A DNA stretch of 64,000 nucleotides from Pacificimonas aurantium. GTDB taxonomy: Bacteria; Pseudomonadota; Alphaproteobacteria; Sphingomonadales; Sphingomonadaceae. The notes under the pieces are model-generated. The model saw only the letters and a program-made list of their open reading frames with translations, searched no databases and was not told where the DNA came from. The stretch is taken from NCBI RefSeq assembly GCF_020092905.1, contig NZ_JAGSGB010000002.1, positions 496,001 to 560,000 on the forward strand. Reading direction: 5' to 3'. Below, in pieces: positions 52,525-61,205 of this stretch. Every line of letters starts with the position of its first letter. The first letter of the stretch is position 1. The position numbers and the translations under genes are program-made.

Positions 52525-53367
52525 TTAGGCTGCCTTGAGGCGCTGCATTCCCTCGGCGAGCGTCCAGAGCGCGCGGTTCAGCGTCACATTCTGGTCGATG
52601 CCGTTGATCGCGCGAGTCTGTGCGCGGCGGATACGGCCCTCGGCGTTGCGCTTGCGGCCCTGCAATCCGCCCCGAATGACATTCTCCTGAATGACATTGA
52701 ATGTGGTCCACAAGCTGCGGTCCACATCCTCGCGCCGGCGCGGCTCGATGATCTGCTCGGGCCGCAGCGGGCTTTCATCCTCTCCGTAGCGAGCGACAAG
52801 GCTAACCTCGCCGAGCAACCGCCGCTCGTCCTCGGAAAGCTGGATGGACTTCATCGACTCGCTGGCGTCGATCAGCCGGGGGAAGTCCTCGGCGACGGCA
52901 TAGACGCCCTCGATAATGTCGTGCTCGATGTTGCCCTTGTGCGGAACGCGGACCTCCTCGAACCGCTCGCCCGCGATCATGCTGTTGGTGCAAACGAACC
53001 GCAGCATCCCGGCGAACATCTGATAGGCGCTGGTCCCGTCATGGCTGTTCACGATGATGACTTCGGCGGCCTCGGCCTTGCCGATGCCCTCGTCCCGGCG
53101 CAGGCGCAGCATATGCTTGGCGTGGCCGTGGCGGCTTCCATCACGCGGCACCGACTGGACAGCGAAGAAGGGGAACCATCCTTCACGGCGCAGTCCCTCC
53201 ACAATGTCGATAGTGGGCACATAAACATACCGCTCCGAACGGCTGTCGTGCGCCTCACGGGCGAAGATGGACGGGACGTGCCGATAAAGCGCCTCGTTGT
53301 CGAGCGGCTCCCGACCGCTGATCTGATGGGCGTTCCGGCCAAACCGCGTGGCAAGTTGATGATACAT
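52525..53367 (-). CDS. DUF932 family protein
   Basis: From ATG 53365-53367 (MYHQLATRFGRNAHQISG) it is 280 residues. Core segments are YVYVPTIDIVEGLRREGWFPFFAVQS, KHMLRLRRDEG, VIIVNSHDGTSAYQMFAGMLRFVCTNSMIAGERFEEVRVPHKG and WTTFNVIQENVIRGG. DUF932 proteins are widespread on plasmids, phages and ICEs; no biochemical role is established. The gene stands alone between two non-coding stretches. Confidence 0.9.
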   Translation of the reverse strand: MYHQLATRFGRNAHQISGREPLDNEALYRHVPSIFAREAHDSRSERYVYVPTIDIVEGLRREGWFPFFAVQSVPRDGSRHGHAKHMLRLRRDEGIGKAEAAEVIIVNSHDGTSAYQMFAGMLRFVCTNSMIAGERFEEVRVPHKGNIEHDIIEGVYAVAEDFPRLIDASESMKSIQLSEDERRLLGEVSLVARYGEDESPLRPEQIIEPRRREDVDRSLWTTFNVIQENVIRGGLQGRKRNAEGRIRRAQTRAINGIDQNVTLNRALWTLAEGMQRLKAA

Positions 53368-53624
53368 GGCTGAACTCCTTGAGCTTGGGTTTCCGCGCAG
53401 CGGAGCGCCGCGCTGAAACCCTGCCCGTCGGCGAGACCGGGGGTGCAAACGGAAGGCGGCTTCGCGGGGAACCGGCTGCACTGAGCGAAGCGAGGGAAGC
53501 TGGGCGGAAGCCGCTTGCAGTGCGCCGGGGGCAGAGCCCCAAGCACCGCGCCGCTCTGCGGCGCCAGCAAACAGCCCTTGCCATTTGTTCCTGTTTTGAT
53601 CCAAACCGGCGGCAAGGAGTCGGT

Positions 53625-53954
53625 ATGAGCATCACGATCACGGGACAGCCCGGCCGGCGCATCGCGGTCGCGGGCGACATCACCAAGACGCTACGCGTGC
53701 CCTATGACGCGGTTGAGGAGCGTTTCCTGCTGGCGGCAAGCGACGGTTCGCTGATCGAAGGTCGCCTCGAAGCCGAGGAGGATCGCTTCGATTTCCGAGT
53801 CGTGGTGGACGGTGCCGGTTTCTCGCGCATCGGCCCCGGCAAGCTGACGCTGGACTGGGCTGTCGAATGGGTGGCGATTGCGCCCTACGATGCCGGCGCG
53901 CTGCCGGAGCGCGCACCGATGCCGCTTCCGCTGTTCGATTCGCTGCCCGGCTAG
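53625..53954 (+). CDS. ICE-associated hypothetical protein
   Basis: From ATG 53625 with AAGGAG 8 bases upstream; the longer open frame in front is a shadow. The 109-residue protein, SITITGQPGRRIAVAGDITKTLRVPYD ..., looks like a small beta-rich domain and has no recognised motif. It is divergent from DUF932, convergent with the second DUF736 gene, and separated from it by a GC-rich hairpin. Confidence 0.72.
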   Translation: MSITITGQPGRRIAVAGDITKTLRVPYDAVEERFLLAASDGSLIEGRLEAEEDRFDFRVVVDGAGFSRIGPGKLTLDWAVEWVAIAPYDAGALPERAPMPLPLFDSLPG

Positions 53955-53974
53955 CCAACTTTTCCCGACAAGAG

Positions 53975-54000
53975 GCGCCCCGCTCCGTGGAGCGGGGCGC
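53975..54000. terminator. Convergent-gene hairpin
   Basis: GCGCCCCGCTCC (53975-53986) and GGAGCGGGGCGC (53989-54000) form a perfect 12-bp stem with a 2-base spacer, exactly between the stop codons of the plus-strand 53625 gene and the minus-strand DUF736 gene. There is no T tract, so it may end transcription in both directions inefficiently or protect 3' ends. Confidence 0.6.
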
Positions 54001-54009
54001 TGCGGCGGA

Positions 54010-54309
54010 TCAGCGAGACCAGATCAGCGCGTACTCGCCGGCGGTATCGGTCTCTGAGAGGGTGGCGTAGATCGGTGCCGGGAAGGTCGGATCGTCGAGC
54101 TTGACCGAGAAGTAGGCGCGATCCTCGCGGCTGGTCTTCTTCCAGGCGGCCCCAATGTCGAGGTTGCCGACGGTGACGCGGAAGTCGGGAGACTTGTCGC
54201 CATTCCTCTCAATCGGGCGGAAGACGGCCTTGGTGTTGAGGGTGAGCGTCTTGATGACGCCGTTGAACTCGCCCTTGTCATTGGCGGTGAAGGTGCCGAT
54301 CGTAGCCAT
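54010..54309 (-). CDS. DUF736 family protein (second copy)
   Basis: From ATG 54307-54309 (MATIGTFTANDKGEFNGVI) it is 99 residues: IKTLTLNTKAVFRPIERNGDKSPDFRVTVGNLDIGAAWKKTSREDRAYFSVKLDDPTFPAPIYATL. It is the more typical of the two DUF736 copies in length. Sequence similarity to the copy at 49003 is recognisable but low, so they are old paralogues rather than a recent duplication. Confidence 0.92.
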   Translation of the reverse strand: MATIGTFTANDKGEFNGVIKTLTLNTKAVFRPIERNGDKSPDFRVTVGNLDIGAAWKKTSREDRAYFSVKLDDPTFPAPIYATLSETDTAGEYALIWSR

Positions 54310-54658
54310 GTCGTAATCTCCATTTGCTCGAGCCACGCCCATCGCGGCCTCGATGGCGATCGACGGATCGGTGGCGAGCGGCTGCGCACCGTGGGCGGCC
54401 GGAACGAAGTGCAGGACGGCGGCGGGCGGCTTTTTTGGATCGCGATGCAAAGCCGGAGGCGGCGGAAAAAAGCCGTGCGACGCCGTTGCGCCAAGACGAT
54501 CGAGACGGAGGCGTCCTCCGATCAGATCAGGCCATTACGAGGCTGTGCGGGGTGGTCGGCAAATATCGGGGCGGAACATGGCATCGACGGCGCCATGCCT
54601 CACGCGGGCCAAGAGCATCAGCGGGCGTTAGCCGGTCCCCCGCTTGGCCGGGCGATCA
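54310..54658. other. Non-coding stretch upstream of the second DUF736 gene
   Basis: About 350 bases between the DUF736 start and the ATPase stop. The open frames here lack codon bias and recognisable domains, and I see nothing beyond a likely promoter for DUF736. Confidence 0.5.
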
Positions 54659-56956
54659 TCACTGCCGAGGACGTGAAGCGAAGGCGAGCGTTCGCCTCGT
54701 GAAGTCGGCCAGCTCGCGATCGTTAATCGCCTCGGTTTGGTAAGCCGGGTTCTCATCGTGGTGATAGCGGTTGCCGAAGTCGAGAAGCGCCCGTAGCTCG
54801 GCGGTGTCGTTTGGCCCCAGTATCTCGTCGGCCGTTCCGAGCCGTTGACGGCAAATATCTGCGAACTGACCGAGCTTACCGCCGGGCCTGAACTGCGCGG
54901 GGAAGGCGACGCGGACAAAGGTTTCGAGCATCGGGCGAAGCGACTCCGCGATCTTGCGCTCGACGGCCGGGTCCGCCGCTTGGAGATAGGCGAGCGCATC
55001 GGCGTGTCTCTTGTCGTGCAGCGTAATCATGTCGCCGGTGACGTCCCAGGCCACCAGCGTCGAGCCCTGCTGCGCGCGCACAACCTGGAGCGAGGCGCGC
55101 GGGAGCGCGCCGCACTTTTCCCAGACATTGAGGATGAACGGCTTCGAGTGCGAGAGGACGATGACCTGCCCCACGGCGCCCGCGAGACGGTGAATCTCTT
55201 GCACGGTGTGCAGGGTGCGGTGCTCATCAAGGCTGCTCATAGGATCGTCGATCACGACAATCTTCTGCGCGAGCGCCTGGTCACGTTCGAGCGTGGCGAA
55301 AAAGAAGGCGAGCGCCAAGGTGTTGCGGTCGCCAGCACTCAGCGCGGTCCGGAAACACGGTCCCTCGGCAGCGTTGAGCCCCACGGCGATATTGTTGATG
55401 AGCACATTGTAGTTGGCGGCCGATCCGCCGCGATTGTTCACGGGGGCGACGTTGCCCAAGCGAAAGCCGGCGTTGAAACGACGCAGATAGTCGTTCACCG
55501 CGTCTTGGTAGGCCGGGAAGACGTTCTGACGATATTGGTTCAGCGCCTCGCGGGCTTGGTCCCGCGCGGTCTCGGTCCGGCCCTTCTCATCGCGCTCGTC
55601 AACATAGGCGGTGCAGAGCGCGGCCATGTCCGGCTGATGTCGGGCCTCGACAGCGCGAAGCCGCGTCAGATCGGCGGCAAGCGCGGCGACGTTGGCCGCG
55701 CGCGCTTCTTCCTTGACGAGTGCCAGAGCCTCATTCGCCTGCACCAAGACCGCAGCAACCCGATCAAGGCCCACCCGCTGTTCCTCATAGGTCGCGACGG
55801 CGGCGCGCACGTCGTCGCCTAGCGCCAAGGGCTCCAGCGGGGCGGCCTGCTTGGCTTTCAAACGCTCCATGATGCCGTCGCGGGCGGCTTTCCAGGCGCG
55901 CGCAATTTCCGCGGTGTCGATCTGGATGGCGGGGACTTCCGTGAAAGCCTGCCAAAATTCGCGGCGCTCGATCGCTTCGCGCACGGTGCGCTCGAAGGCG
56001 GCCGGCACGTCGCCGGCATGGGTGGTCGTGAGGGCTTGGATCGCGTTGGCGATGTCGCGCTTCAAGTCGTTGTAGGCGTCACCGAAATAGGCGCGGTAGT
56101 GCCCGATCACGGAAGAGCCGGCGAGATCCTGGGCGCAGAACGGACAGATGGCCGGGCCTGCCGCCGCGGCATGGTCGGCGTGCGTCAGCCCTTCGCCAAT
56201 CCAGCGCTCACCGCCACGGGCAAGCAGCGCGATATGGGCCTGCACCCGCTCGGCCGCCGCCTCTTCCAGACCCGGCAAATCTCGGCCGAGAAGCCCGTCC
56301 AAGGCGTCGAGGTCGAAGGCTGGCAGGGAGAGCGCTGGAAATATCGCTGCCGTCGCGACCACCTCCGACGACCGCGCTGCGGCCAGGCGCTTTTCTGCGT
56401 CGGCCAATTCCCGGTCGAGGTCGGGGATCGGTTGCAGCGCGCAGAATGCCTCGGCGTCGAGCCCGCCGCGCCGCGCGGCGGGAATCGCATCGGCCTTGGC
56501 GCGGAGATCACGGTTGTGCTGCTCGATCCGATCGACATGCGTTTGCACGGCGGCGTTCAGCGCGACACCCTGGCTCCCGACGATCAACTCATGCAGGTTC
56601 TGGCGATTGCCGGGAATAACCTCAATGCCCGAGCACACGTTCTGCGCAACGAACTCATCGTCGAAAACGGCGACATTGGGCTCGGTTCGGGACCAGGCGC
56701 CGTTTTCGAAGACGGCGGGCGCTCCGGCGGCCAAGCCGATCACCACATGCGGGGGATTGGCGGCGCCGAGACGATGCCGATCGCTGATCGGCGCGGCGGC
56801 CCCCGTTGCGAGGGAGCGCAGGATGGCGGTGAGCGTCGTCTTCCCGCGCCCATTCTCGCCATAGACAACCGTGAGCTTCGCGAACGGAATCTGAGCGCCA
56901 GCGTTCACCGAATCGAACTGGCCAATATTCCGCAGTAGTTGAATTGCCTGGACCAC
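54659..56956 (-). CDS. AAA_13-type ATPase with zinc-hook motif (RloC/PrrC-like architecture)
   Basis: A 765-residue ABC/SMC-type ATPase from a GTG start. Walker A GENGRGKT at 33-40; a helical arm with a CPFC zinc-hook-like motif at 271-274; further coiled coil at about 380-480; ABC signature ALSAGDRNTLALAFFFA; Walker B KIVVIDDPMSSLDEHR; and the H-loop VIVLSHSKPF. This arrangement resembles AAA_13 proteins such as the RloC/PrrC anticodon nucleases, but I could not confirm their nuclease residues in the C-terminal region (DFGNRYHHDENPAYQ). It lies 78 bases after a DUF3223 gene on the same strand; the pair is a candidate phage-defence module. Confidence 0.82.
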   Translation of the reverse strand: MVQAIQLLRNIGQFDSVNAGAQIPFAKLTVVYGENGRGKTTLTAILRSLATGAAAPISDRHRLGAANPPHVVIGLAAGAPAVFENGAWSRTEPNVAVFDDEFVAQNVCSGIEVIPGNRQNLHELIVGSQGVALNAAVQTHVDRIEQHNRDLRAKADAIPAARRGGLDAEAFCALQPIPDLDRELADAEKRLAAARSSEVVATAAIFPALSLPAFDLDALDGLLGRDLPGLEEAAAERVQAHIALLARGGERWIGEGLTHADHAAAAGPAICPFCAQDLAGSSVIGHYRAYFGDAYNDLKRDIANAIQALTTTHAGDVPAAFERTVREAIERREFWQAFTEVPAIQIDTAEIARAWKAARDGIMERLKAKQAAPLEPLALGDDVRAAVATYEEQRVGLDRVAAVLVQANEALALVKEEARAANVAALAADLTRLRAVEARHQPDMAALCTAYVDERDEKGRTETARDQAREALNQYRQNVFPAYQDAVNDYLRRFNAGFRLGNVAPVNNRGGSAANYNVLINNIAVGLNAAEGPCFRTALSAGDRNTLALAFFFATLERDQALAQKIVVIDDPMSSLDEHRTLHTVQEIHRLAGAVGQVIVLSHSKPFILNVWEKCGALPRASLQVVRAQQGSTLVAWDVTGDMITLHDKRHADALAYLQAADPAVERKIAESLRPMLETFVRVAFPAQFRPGGKLGQFADICRQRLGTADEILGPNDTAELRALLDFGNRYHHDENPAYQTEAINDRELADFTRRTLAFASRPRQ

Positions 56957-57034
56957 GCCGAATCCCCCCTTGGTCCGCCACTATACTATGGATGGCACAA
57001 CCATAAGCTCTCCGTCGCGAGGGTCAGCGATGAT

Positions 57035-57778
57035 TCAGGTCAAAACCACCGGCCTGCGAACCTTTGGCCTGCGCTGCCCGGCCGACATCGCCAGATTGCG
57101 GGTCCGGGCCACGATTCTCAGAATGGCGGCGCCATGATGGAATTGCCGGAACGCGGCGACAACGGCCGGATCGACGAATGTCGTCGTGGTTTGGCTGTCT
57201 GCCGGGACGGTGACGGTGCCGGGGGGCACTTCGTGCTGCCATCCCCGCGCGGCGCGAAAGCTCAGGACCAGTTGGCCGAATGTCGGATAGGCGTGGTCGA
57301 TATGAGCCGCGTCGATGGTGATAAGCTCATCGGTCAGCTCGCAGGGAACGCGGCCGAGTTCGTCGCCGTAGGTCTTGAAGTGCCGGGCTTTGGCGGCTTT
57401 CAAATCTGCGGCCACCGCCGCCCGGCAGGCGTCATAGAACTCCTGGGCGTTTGATTTCGGGGCTCCCCGAACGGCCGCCAGATAGCTGAAATCCGTCTCA
57501 CTCCCGTCAACGCGCCGCACCCAGAAACCGGGCGTCGAGTAGCCGTCGCCGGTGTTCCGGCGCCGGAAAAAGGAGTCCACCCCGTCGCCGATCTTCGAGG
57601 GGCCATCGACGATCACGGCATCATAGCGTTCGAGAAGGGCAATCAGGTCGTCATGGTCGGCACGGTCTTCGACCACGTCCTCATCGGAATAGCGGGCGAG
57701 CATATCCTTGAAATGAGCCAAGGCGGCGCTTTGGGTCTTCCATGCTCTGCCGTTCGACAGATCGATCGCCTTTGCCAC
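57035..57778 (-). CDS. DUF3223 protein with HNH-like C-terminal motif
   Basis: A 247-residue protein from GTG 57776-57778. Its centre FFRRRNTGDGYSTPGFWVRRVDGSETDFSYLAAV matches the DUF3223 pattern (also in the plant DCL protein). The C-terminal VPCELTDELITIDAAHIDHAYPTFGQLVLSF has Cys, then His-x-Asp-His followed by P-x-F, a layout close to HNH-type nuclease centres. It lies just upstream of the AAA_13 ATPase. Together they recall ATPase-plus-HNH systems such as Septu, but the families are not the same. Confidence 0.8.
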   Translation of the reverse strand: MAKAIDLSNGRAWKTQSAALAHFKDMLARYSDEDVVEDRADHDDLIALLERYDAVIVDGPSKIGDGVDSFFRRRNTGDGYSTPGFWVRRVDGSETDFSYLAAVRGAPKSNAQEFYDACRAAVAADLKAAKARHFKTYGDELGRVPCELTDELITIDAAHIDHAYPTFGQLVLSFRAARGWQHEVPPGTVTVPADSQTTTTFVDPAVVAAFRQFHHGAAILRIVARTRNLAMSAGQRRPKVRRPVVLT

Positions 57779-57857
57779 TGCTACCCCGTATCCCCGTTCC
57801 GCCTGCCAAGCTGGCTATCGGCGAGGATGGTTCGACGCAAGGCGACACGCAACAAGG

Positions 57858-57890
57858 TCGGCCGCGCGCCCGCGCGCGGCCGATTTTTTT
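57858..57890 (+). terminator. Strong plus-strand Rho-independent terminator
   Basis: TCGGCCGCGCG (57858-57868) pairs perfectly with CGCGCGGCCGA (57873-57883) around a 4-base loop, directly followed by seven T (57884-57890). It points along the plus strand although all genes near it run on the minus strand. Confidence 0.8.
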
Positions 57891-57939
57891 AGGGTGAGAG
57901 CAAGGCCGGGACCGCTCGCGCGGCCCCGGCCCGGTGCCG

Positions 57940-60003
57940 CTACTCGGCGGCGACGGCGTAGAACGCTTCGCCGTCCTCCGTTTCGGACGGCTGCTCCACG
58001 GCCTCGGTGTCGTCGACCTCGATGGTCGCGGGCTGCTCGGCCTCCGGCGTTGGCGTCCGCAGCACGGCAGGCAGCCAGCCGGTCCCGGCCAGAAGCTGCT
58101 CGGCGGCTTGCGCCATGTCCGGCTTCTTCATGTCCGCGATACGGCGGGCGGCATCCTCGGACACGCCTTCGGTCACGGCCTCGACGATGTGCGCCTTGGT
58201 AACGCGGCCAAGGTAGCTGTCCACGGTAGGCGTCCAGTCCTTCGCCACGTCCAGCGCCAGCGCGCTTGCCAGCCGGTCGGCGGTTTGTAGCGTCCGGGGC
58301 TTGCGGTCCCACGGCAGCCGCAGGGCGTTGACGGTGCGAGCCGCGCAATGCGCCAGCAACGCCAGCCGCTTCGCCTCGTCCAGTCCGACGATGAAGTCCC
58401 ACAGGCCCGCGATGTCACGCGGCATCCGCTCGGCCCAAGCCTCGTGCTGCTCGCTCGACCGCGCCGCCAAGGGCGTATCCTCGATCCCGTCCGCGTGGCT
58501 CCCCAAGGGGGTCACGGTCGGACGGACCTCAAGGCAACCCGCCTCCGCATAGCTGTAGAACAGTTGCGCGGTGAGCGTGTGGGTCAGCGCGACCAACGCC
58601 GTGTCCGGCTGGTCGGCCAACGCCACGCGAAGCGCCAGCGTCCGATAGGCGGACAGGTCGCGGGTGAGGCTGTCGGAAATGGGCTTGCCCGGTTCCTCGT
58701 CCTCCTCCTCGATTTCCCGCACGTCCTCGTCGCCGTCCTCCGGCTGCTCGTCCTCCCCGGCCTGCGGTTCGGGCGCATCGCCTTTGGCTTCCGGTTCGGG
58801 CTGCGGGTCCGCCAGCGCCTCGTCCTCAAGACGGACGAAACCGCGCTCGACCCTGACACTGCCGTCATAGTGAAGCACCACGAACGCGCCGCCATACGCG
58901 ACCACGTTGGCGTCGTAGGCATGGCGCTTCTCGGAAATGGCGTCGATCTCGTCGGACACCGCCTCCAGCTTCGTCGCCACGTCCTCGGGCATATCGTCAT
59001 AGGACGAATAGCCTTCGGCAAGCTCGTCATGCTCGGTGGACAGCGCCTCCAGCCGCGCCTCGTCCTCGTCGGACAGCGGAACCGACTGCGGATAGAACCG
59101 GCGCATCCCGTGGGCGTGGGGATAGTCGATATGCGCCTCGGCCCATTTCCAGCCCTCGGCTTGCACCTGCTCGGCAACCTCCCGCAGCTTCTCGGTGGTT
59201 AGCGTATCGAGCAAGCCCGCATCCTCGAAGAACCCGCCCCGGTCCTCGCTGAACAGGTCGCGGATGATGCTGCCGCCCGCCTCCACATAGGCGTCGGCTC
59301 CGACGAACACCGCGCGCCGGTCGGTCGCCGGGACGTTGGCAGCGGTCATGTCGCGCCGGATGATCCACGGTTCGCGGTTGTGATGCAGACCCTCGAAAAC
59401 CTGCTCCTGCCGAGCATGGTCCTCAGTGATGGCGAAGGCCATAAGCTGATCGAGCGTAAGGCCGTCCTCCCGATAGACCTGCAACAGCTTGGGGCTGACC
59501 GCGCCAAGGCGAAGCCGCTGCTTCACCACGGAAGCCGACACGCCGAACCGCGCGCCGATTTCCTCCGCGCCCCAGCCCTTGCCGTCCGCAAGCTCGCGGA
59601 ACCGCTCGAACTGATCGGCGGGGTGCATCGGGGTCCGGGTCACGTTCTCGTCCAAACTGATCTCGGACGGGTCGTTCGCCGTATCGAGCCAGCAGCGCAC
59701 GGGCTCCGATTTCTTGATCTGCTTGCGCTTGGCGCGCAGCAGCATCGCCAGCCTGCGGCCCTCGCCAGCGGTGACGAGATAATAGCCGGTCGGGGTTCCG
59801 TCCTCCTTGGTTTCCGGCTCCACGACAAGGTTCTGGATCAGCCCCTTGTGCTGGATCGAAGCGGCCAGCGCCTCGATAGCGGCCTCCCCATGCGGCACCT
59901 TGCGGGCATTGCGGGGGGACTTCTTGAGCTTAGCGAGAGGCACGGAAAGCTCGACGCCCGACACAGGCTCGGCGGCAACGGTTTCGGTAACAGCGTTCAT
60001 CAC
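57940..60003 (-). CDS. ParB/RepB/Spo0J family protein of the ICE
   Basis: A 687-residue protein. Residues about 18-130 are the ParB N-terminal CTPase-like domain (VPLAKLKKSPRNARK, IEALAASIQHKGLIQNLVV, YLVTAGEGRRLAML, ISLDENVTRTPMHPADQFERF), followed by an HTH (WGAEEIGARFGVSASVVKQRLRLG). The remaining 450 residues include a highly acidic stretch (EPEAKGDAPEPQAGEDEQPEDGDEDVREIEEEDEE in part) and a helical C-terminus. Such large ParB-like proteins without ParA are common in ICEs and may aid stability or gene control. A GAAGGAG site precedes the start. Confidence 0.92.
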   Translation of the reverse strand: MMNAVTETVAAEPVSGVELSVPLAKLKKSPRNARKVPHGEAAIEALAASIQHKGLIQNLVVEPETKEDGTPTGYYLVTAGEGRRLAMLLRAKRKQIKKSEPVRCWLDTANDPSEISLDENVTRTPMHPADQFERFRELADGKGWGAEEIGARFGVSASVVKQRLRLGAVSPKLLQVYREDGLTLDQLMAFAITEDHARQEQVFEGLHHNREPWIIRRDMTAANVPATDRRAVFVGADAYVEAGGSIIRDLFSEDRGGFFEDAGLLDTLTTEKLREVAEQVQAEGWKWAEAHIDYPHAHGMRRFYPQSVPLSDEDEARLEALSTEHDELAEGYSSYDDMPEDVATKLEAVSDEIDAISEKRHAYDANVVAYGGAFVVLHYDGSVRVERGFVRLEDEALADPQPEPEAKGDAPEPQAGEDEQPEDGDEDVREIEEEDEEPGKPISDSLTRDLSAYRTLALRVALADQPDTALVALTHTLTAQLFYSYAEAGCLEVRPTVTPLGSHADGIEDTPLAARSSEQHEAWAERMPRDIAGLWDFIVGLDEAKRLALLAHCAARTVNALRLPWDRKPRTLQTADRLASALALDVAKDWTPTVDSYLGRVTKAHIVEAVTEGVSEDAARRIADMKKPDMAQAAEQLLAGTGWLPAVLRTPTPEAEQPATIEVDDTEAVEQPSETEDGEAFYAVAAE

Positions 60004-60458
60004 ACTTCTCCTTCAAACCGCACTCACCCCGGAATGGGGTGGGCGGCGAAGGAGCGGACCGGCAGGCCCGCCGGCGGAGCCGGGCAGCACCCGCAGGGCC
60101 GGAACGCAGAGGAGGTAAGCGCGGTACGCGCGTTGCGGCCCGGCGCGGCGGGCCTAGAGGGAAGCGTCGCCCACCCCACCGACGGGGAGAGCTACAAACA
60201 ATGCGATCGGGCCGGCGCAGCCCTGGCCCGATCTCCGCAGCTCGAACGACCCCGCAATCCGCAGGGCGGATTGACCGACCGGCGCGCCAGCGCCGCTCCG
60301 CCATGCTGATCGTCACCCGGCAGGGACGAGACCCGTCAGGGGCTCGGTCGGAGCGAAGCGAAGATAGAGCGGCGGTCCCGTAGGGAGGCGCCAACCCTAA
60401 CCTTGCAATTTCCCACTTCATCGACTAACATGCAGTCAATGACTTATGGAGGTGCGTA
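60004..60458. other. Non-coding region between parB-like and fitA genes
   Basis: About 455 bases, divergent on both sides, with no credible gene. It should hold the parB promoter on the minus strand; the fitAB promoter is at 60403-60431. GC-rich short repeats are visible but I could not assign a parS-like site. Confidence 0.55.
60403..60444 (+). promoter_or_regulatory. Promoter and candidate operator of the fitAB-type operon
   Basis: TTGCAA (60403-60408) and TAACAT (60426-60431) are separated by exactly 17 bases, a good sigma-70-type pair. Just downstream AGTCAATGACT (60434-60444) is a short palindrome overlapping the expected start point, a natural site for antitoxin autorepression. The Shine-Dalgarno GGAGG lies at 60448-60452 before ATG 60459. 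Confidence 0.6.
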
Positions 60459-60704
60459 ATGGCGGTCATGACGATCCGAAACATCGACGACGCGATCAAA
60501 AATCGCCTGCGCCTGCGCGCGGCGATGCACGGCCGGTCGATGGAAGATGAGGCCCGTGACATCCTGCGTTCGGCGCTCTCGACCGAAATCCCGCGGCCTC
60601 GCAATCTGGGCCAGGCGATCCATGAACGCTTTGGCGCGCTGGGCGGCGTCGATCTGCCTGACCGGCCCCGCGAGCCGATCCGGGCGGTGGACTTCGGCGA
60701 ATGA
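60459..60704 (+). CDS. fitA: FitA/VapB-like ribbon-helix-helix antitoxin
   Basis: An 81-residue protein. The RHH N-terminus reads VMTIRNIDDAIKNRLRLRAAMHGRSMEDEARDILRSAL, followed by an extended C-terminal tail (LGQAIHERFGALGGVDLPDRPREPIRAVDFGE), which in FitA proteins wraps the toxin. It overlaps the toxin gene by 4 bases (ATGA). It should repress its own promoter with the toxin as co-repressor. Confidence 0.9.
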   Translation: MAVMTIRNIDDAIKNRLRLRAAMHGRSMEDEARDILRSALSTEIPRPRNLGQAIHERFGALGGVDLPDRPREPIRAVDFGE

Positions 60705-61123
60705 TCGTTCTCGACACCAACGTCATTTCCGAGTTGATGCGGCGCGAGCCTGACCCGAGGGTCATGGCGTGGATCGCCGAGCAGCCGATGGCAGGCGTGT
60801 TCACGACGACGCTGACGCAGGCGGAAATCTTCTACGGTCTGGCGCTGCTTCCCGAGGGACGCCGCCGCGATGACCTGCTGGCAGCGGCGCGCCCCATGTT
60901 CGATGTCGATCTTGCCGGACGCGTGCTGCCGTTCGATACCGACGCGGCCGGCGCCTATCCAGAGATCGCCGCCGGGCGGAAACAGGGCGGCAAGCCGATC
61001 AGCCAGATTGATGCGCAAATCGCCGCCATCGTGCGCTCGCGCGGCGCACGATTGGCGACTCGCAATGTCCGCGATTTCACCGACTGCGGCATCACCGTTG
61101 TCGATCCTTGGGGGGAAGCATGA
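60701..61123 (+). CDS. fitB: FitB/VapC-like PIN-domain toxin
   Basis: A 140-residue PIN ribonuclease: MIVLDTNVISELMRREPDPRVMAWIAEQ carries the first catalytic Asp and the FitB-type start, TTTLTQAEIFYGLALLPEGRRRDDLL the Glu, and ISQIDAQIAAIVRSRGARLATRNVRDFTDCGITVVDPW the later acidic residues. PIN toxins cut RNA when the antitoxin is lost, which stabilises the ICE in its host. All acidic positions look intact. Confidence 0.92.
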   Translation: MIVLDTNVISELMRREPDPRVMAWIAEQPMAGVFTTTLTQAEIFYGLALLPEGRRRDDLLAAARPMFDVDLAGRVLPFDTDAAGAYPEIAAGRKQGGKPISQIDAQIAAIVRSRGARLATRNVRDFTDCGITVVDPWGEA

Positions 61124-61205
61124 CGTCCGCCGCAGCACGCCCTTATCTGCGCTACGACGCGACAGAAACTTTGTGCAAGGCGCGGGTGCGAGGCAGCCTG
61201 TTGGA

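Noticed and set aside
54659-56956. Direct naming of the ATPase as RloC anticodon nuclease
   Set aside because: ATPase and hook motifs fit but the nuclease triad could not be confirmed by eye.
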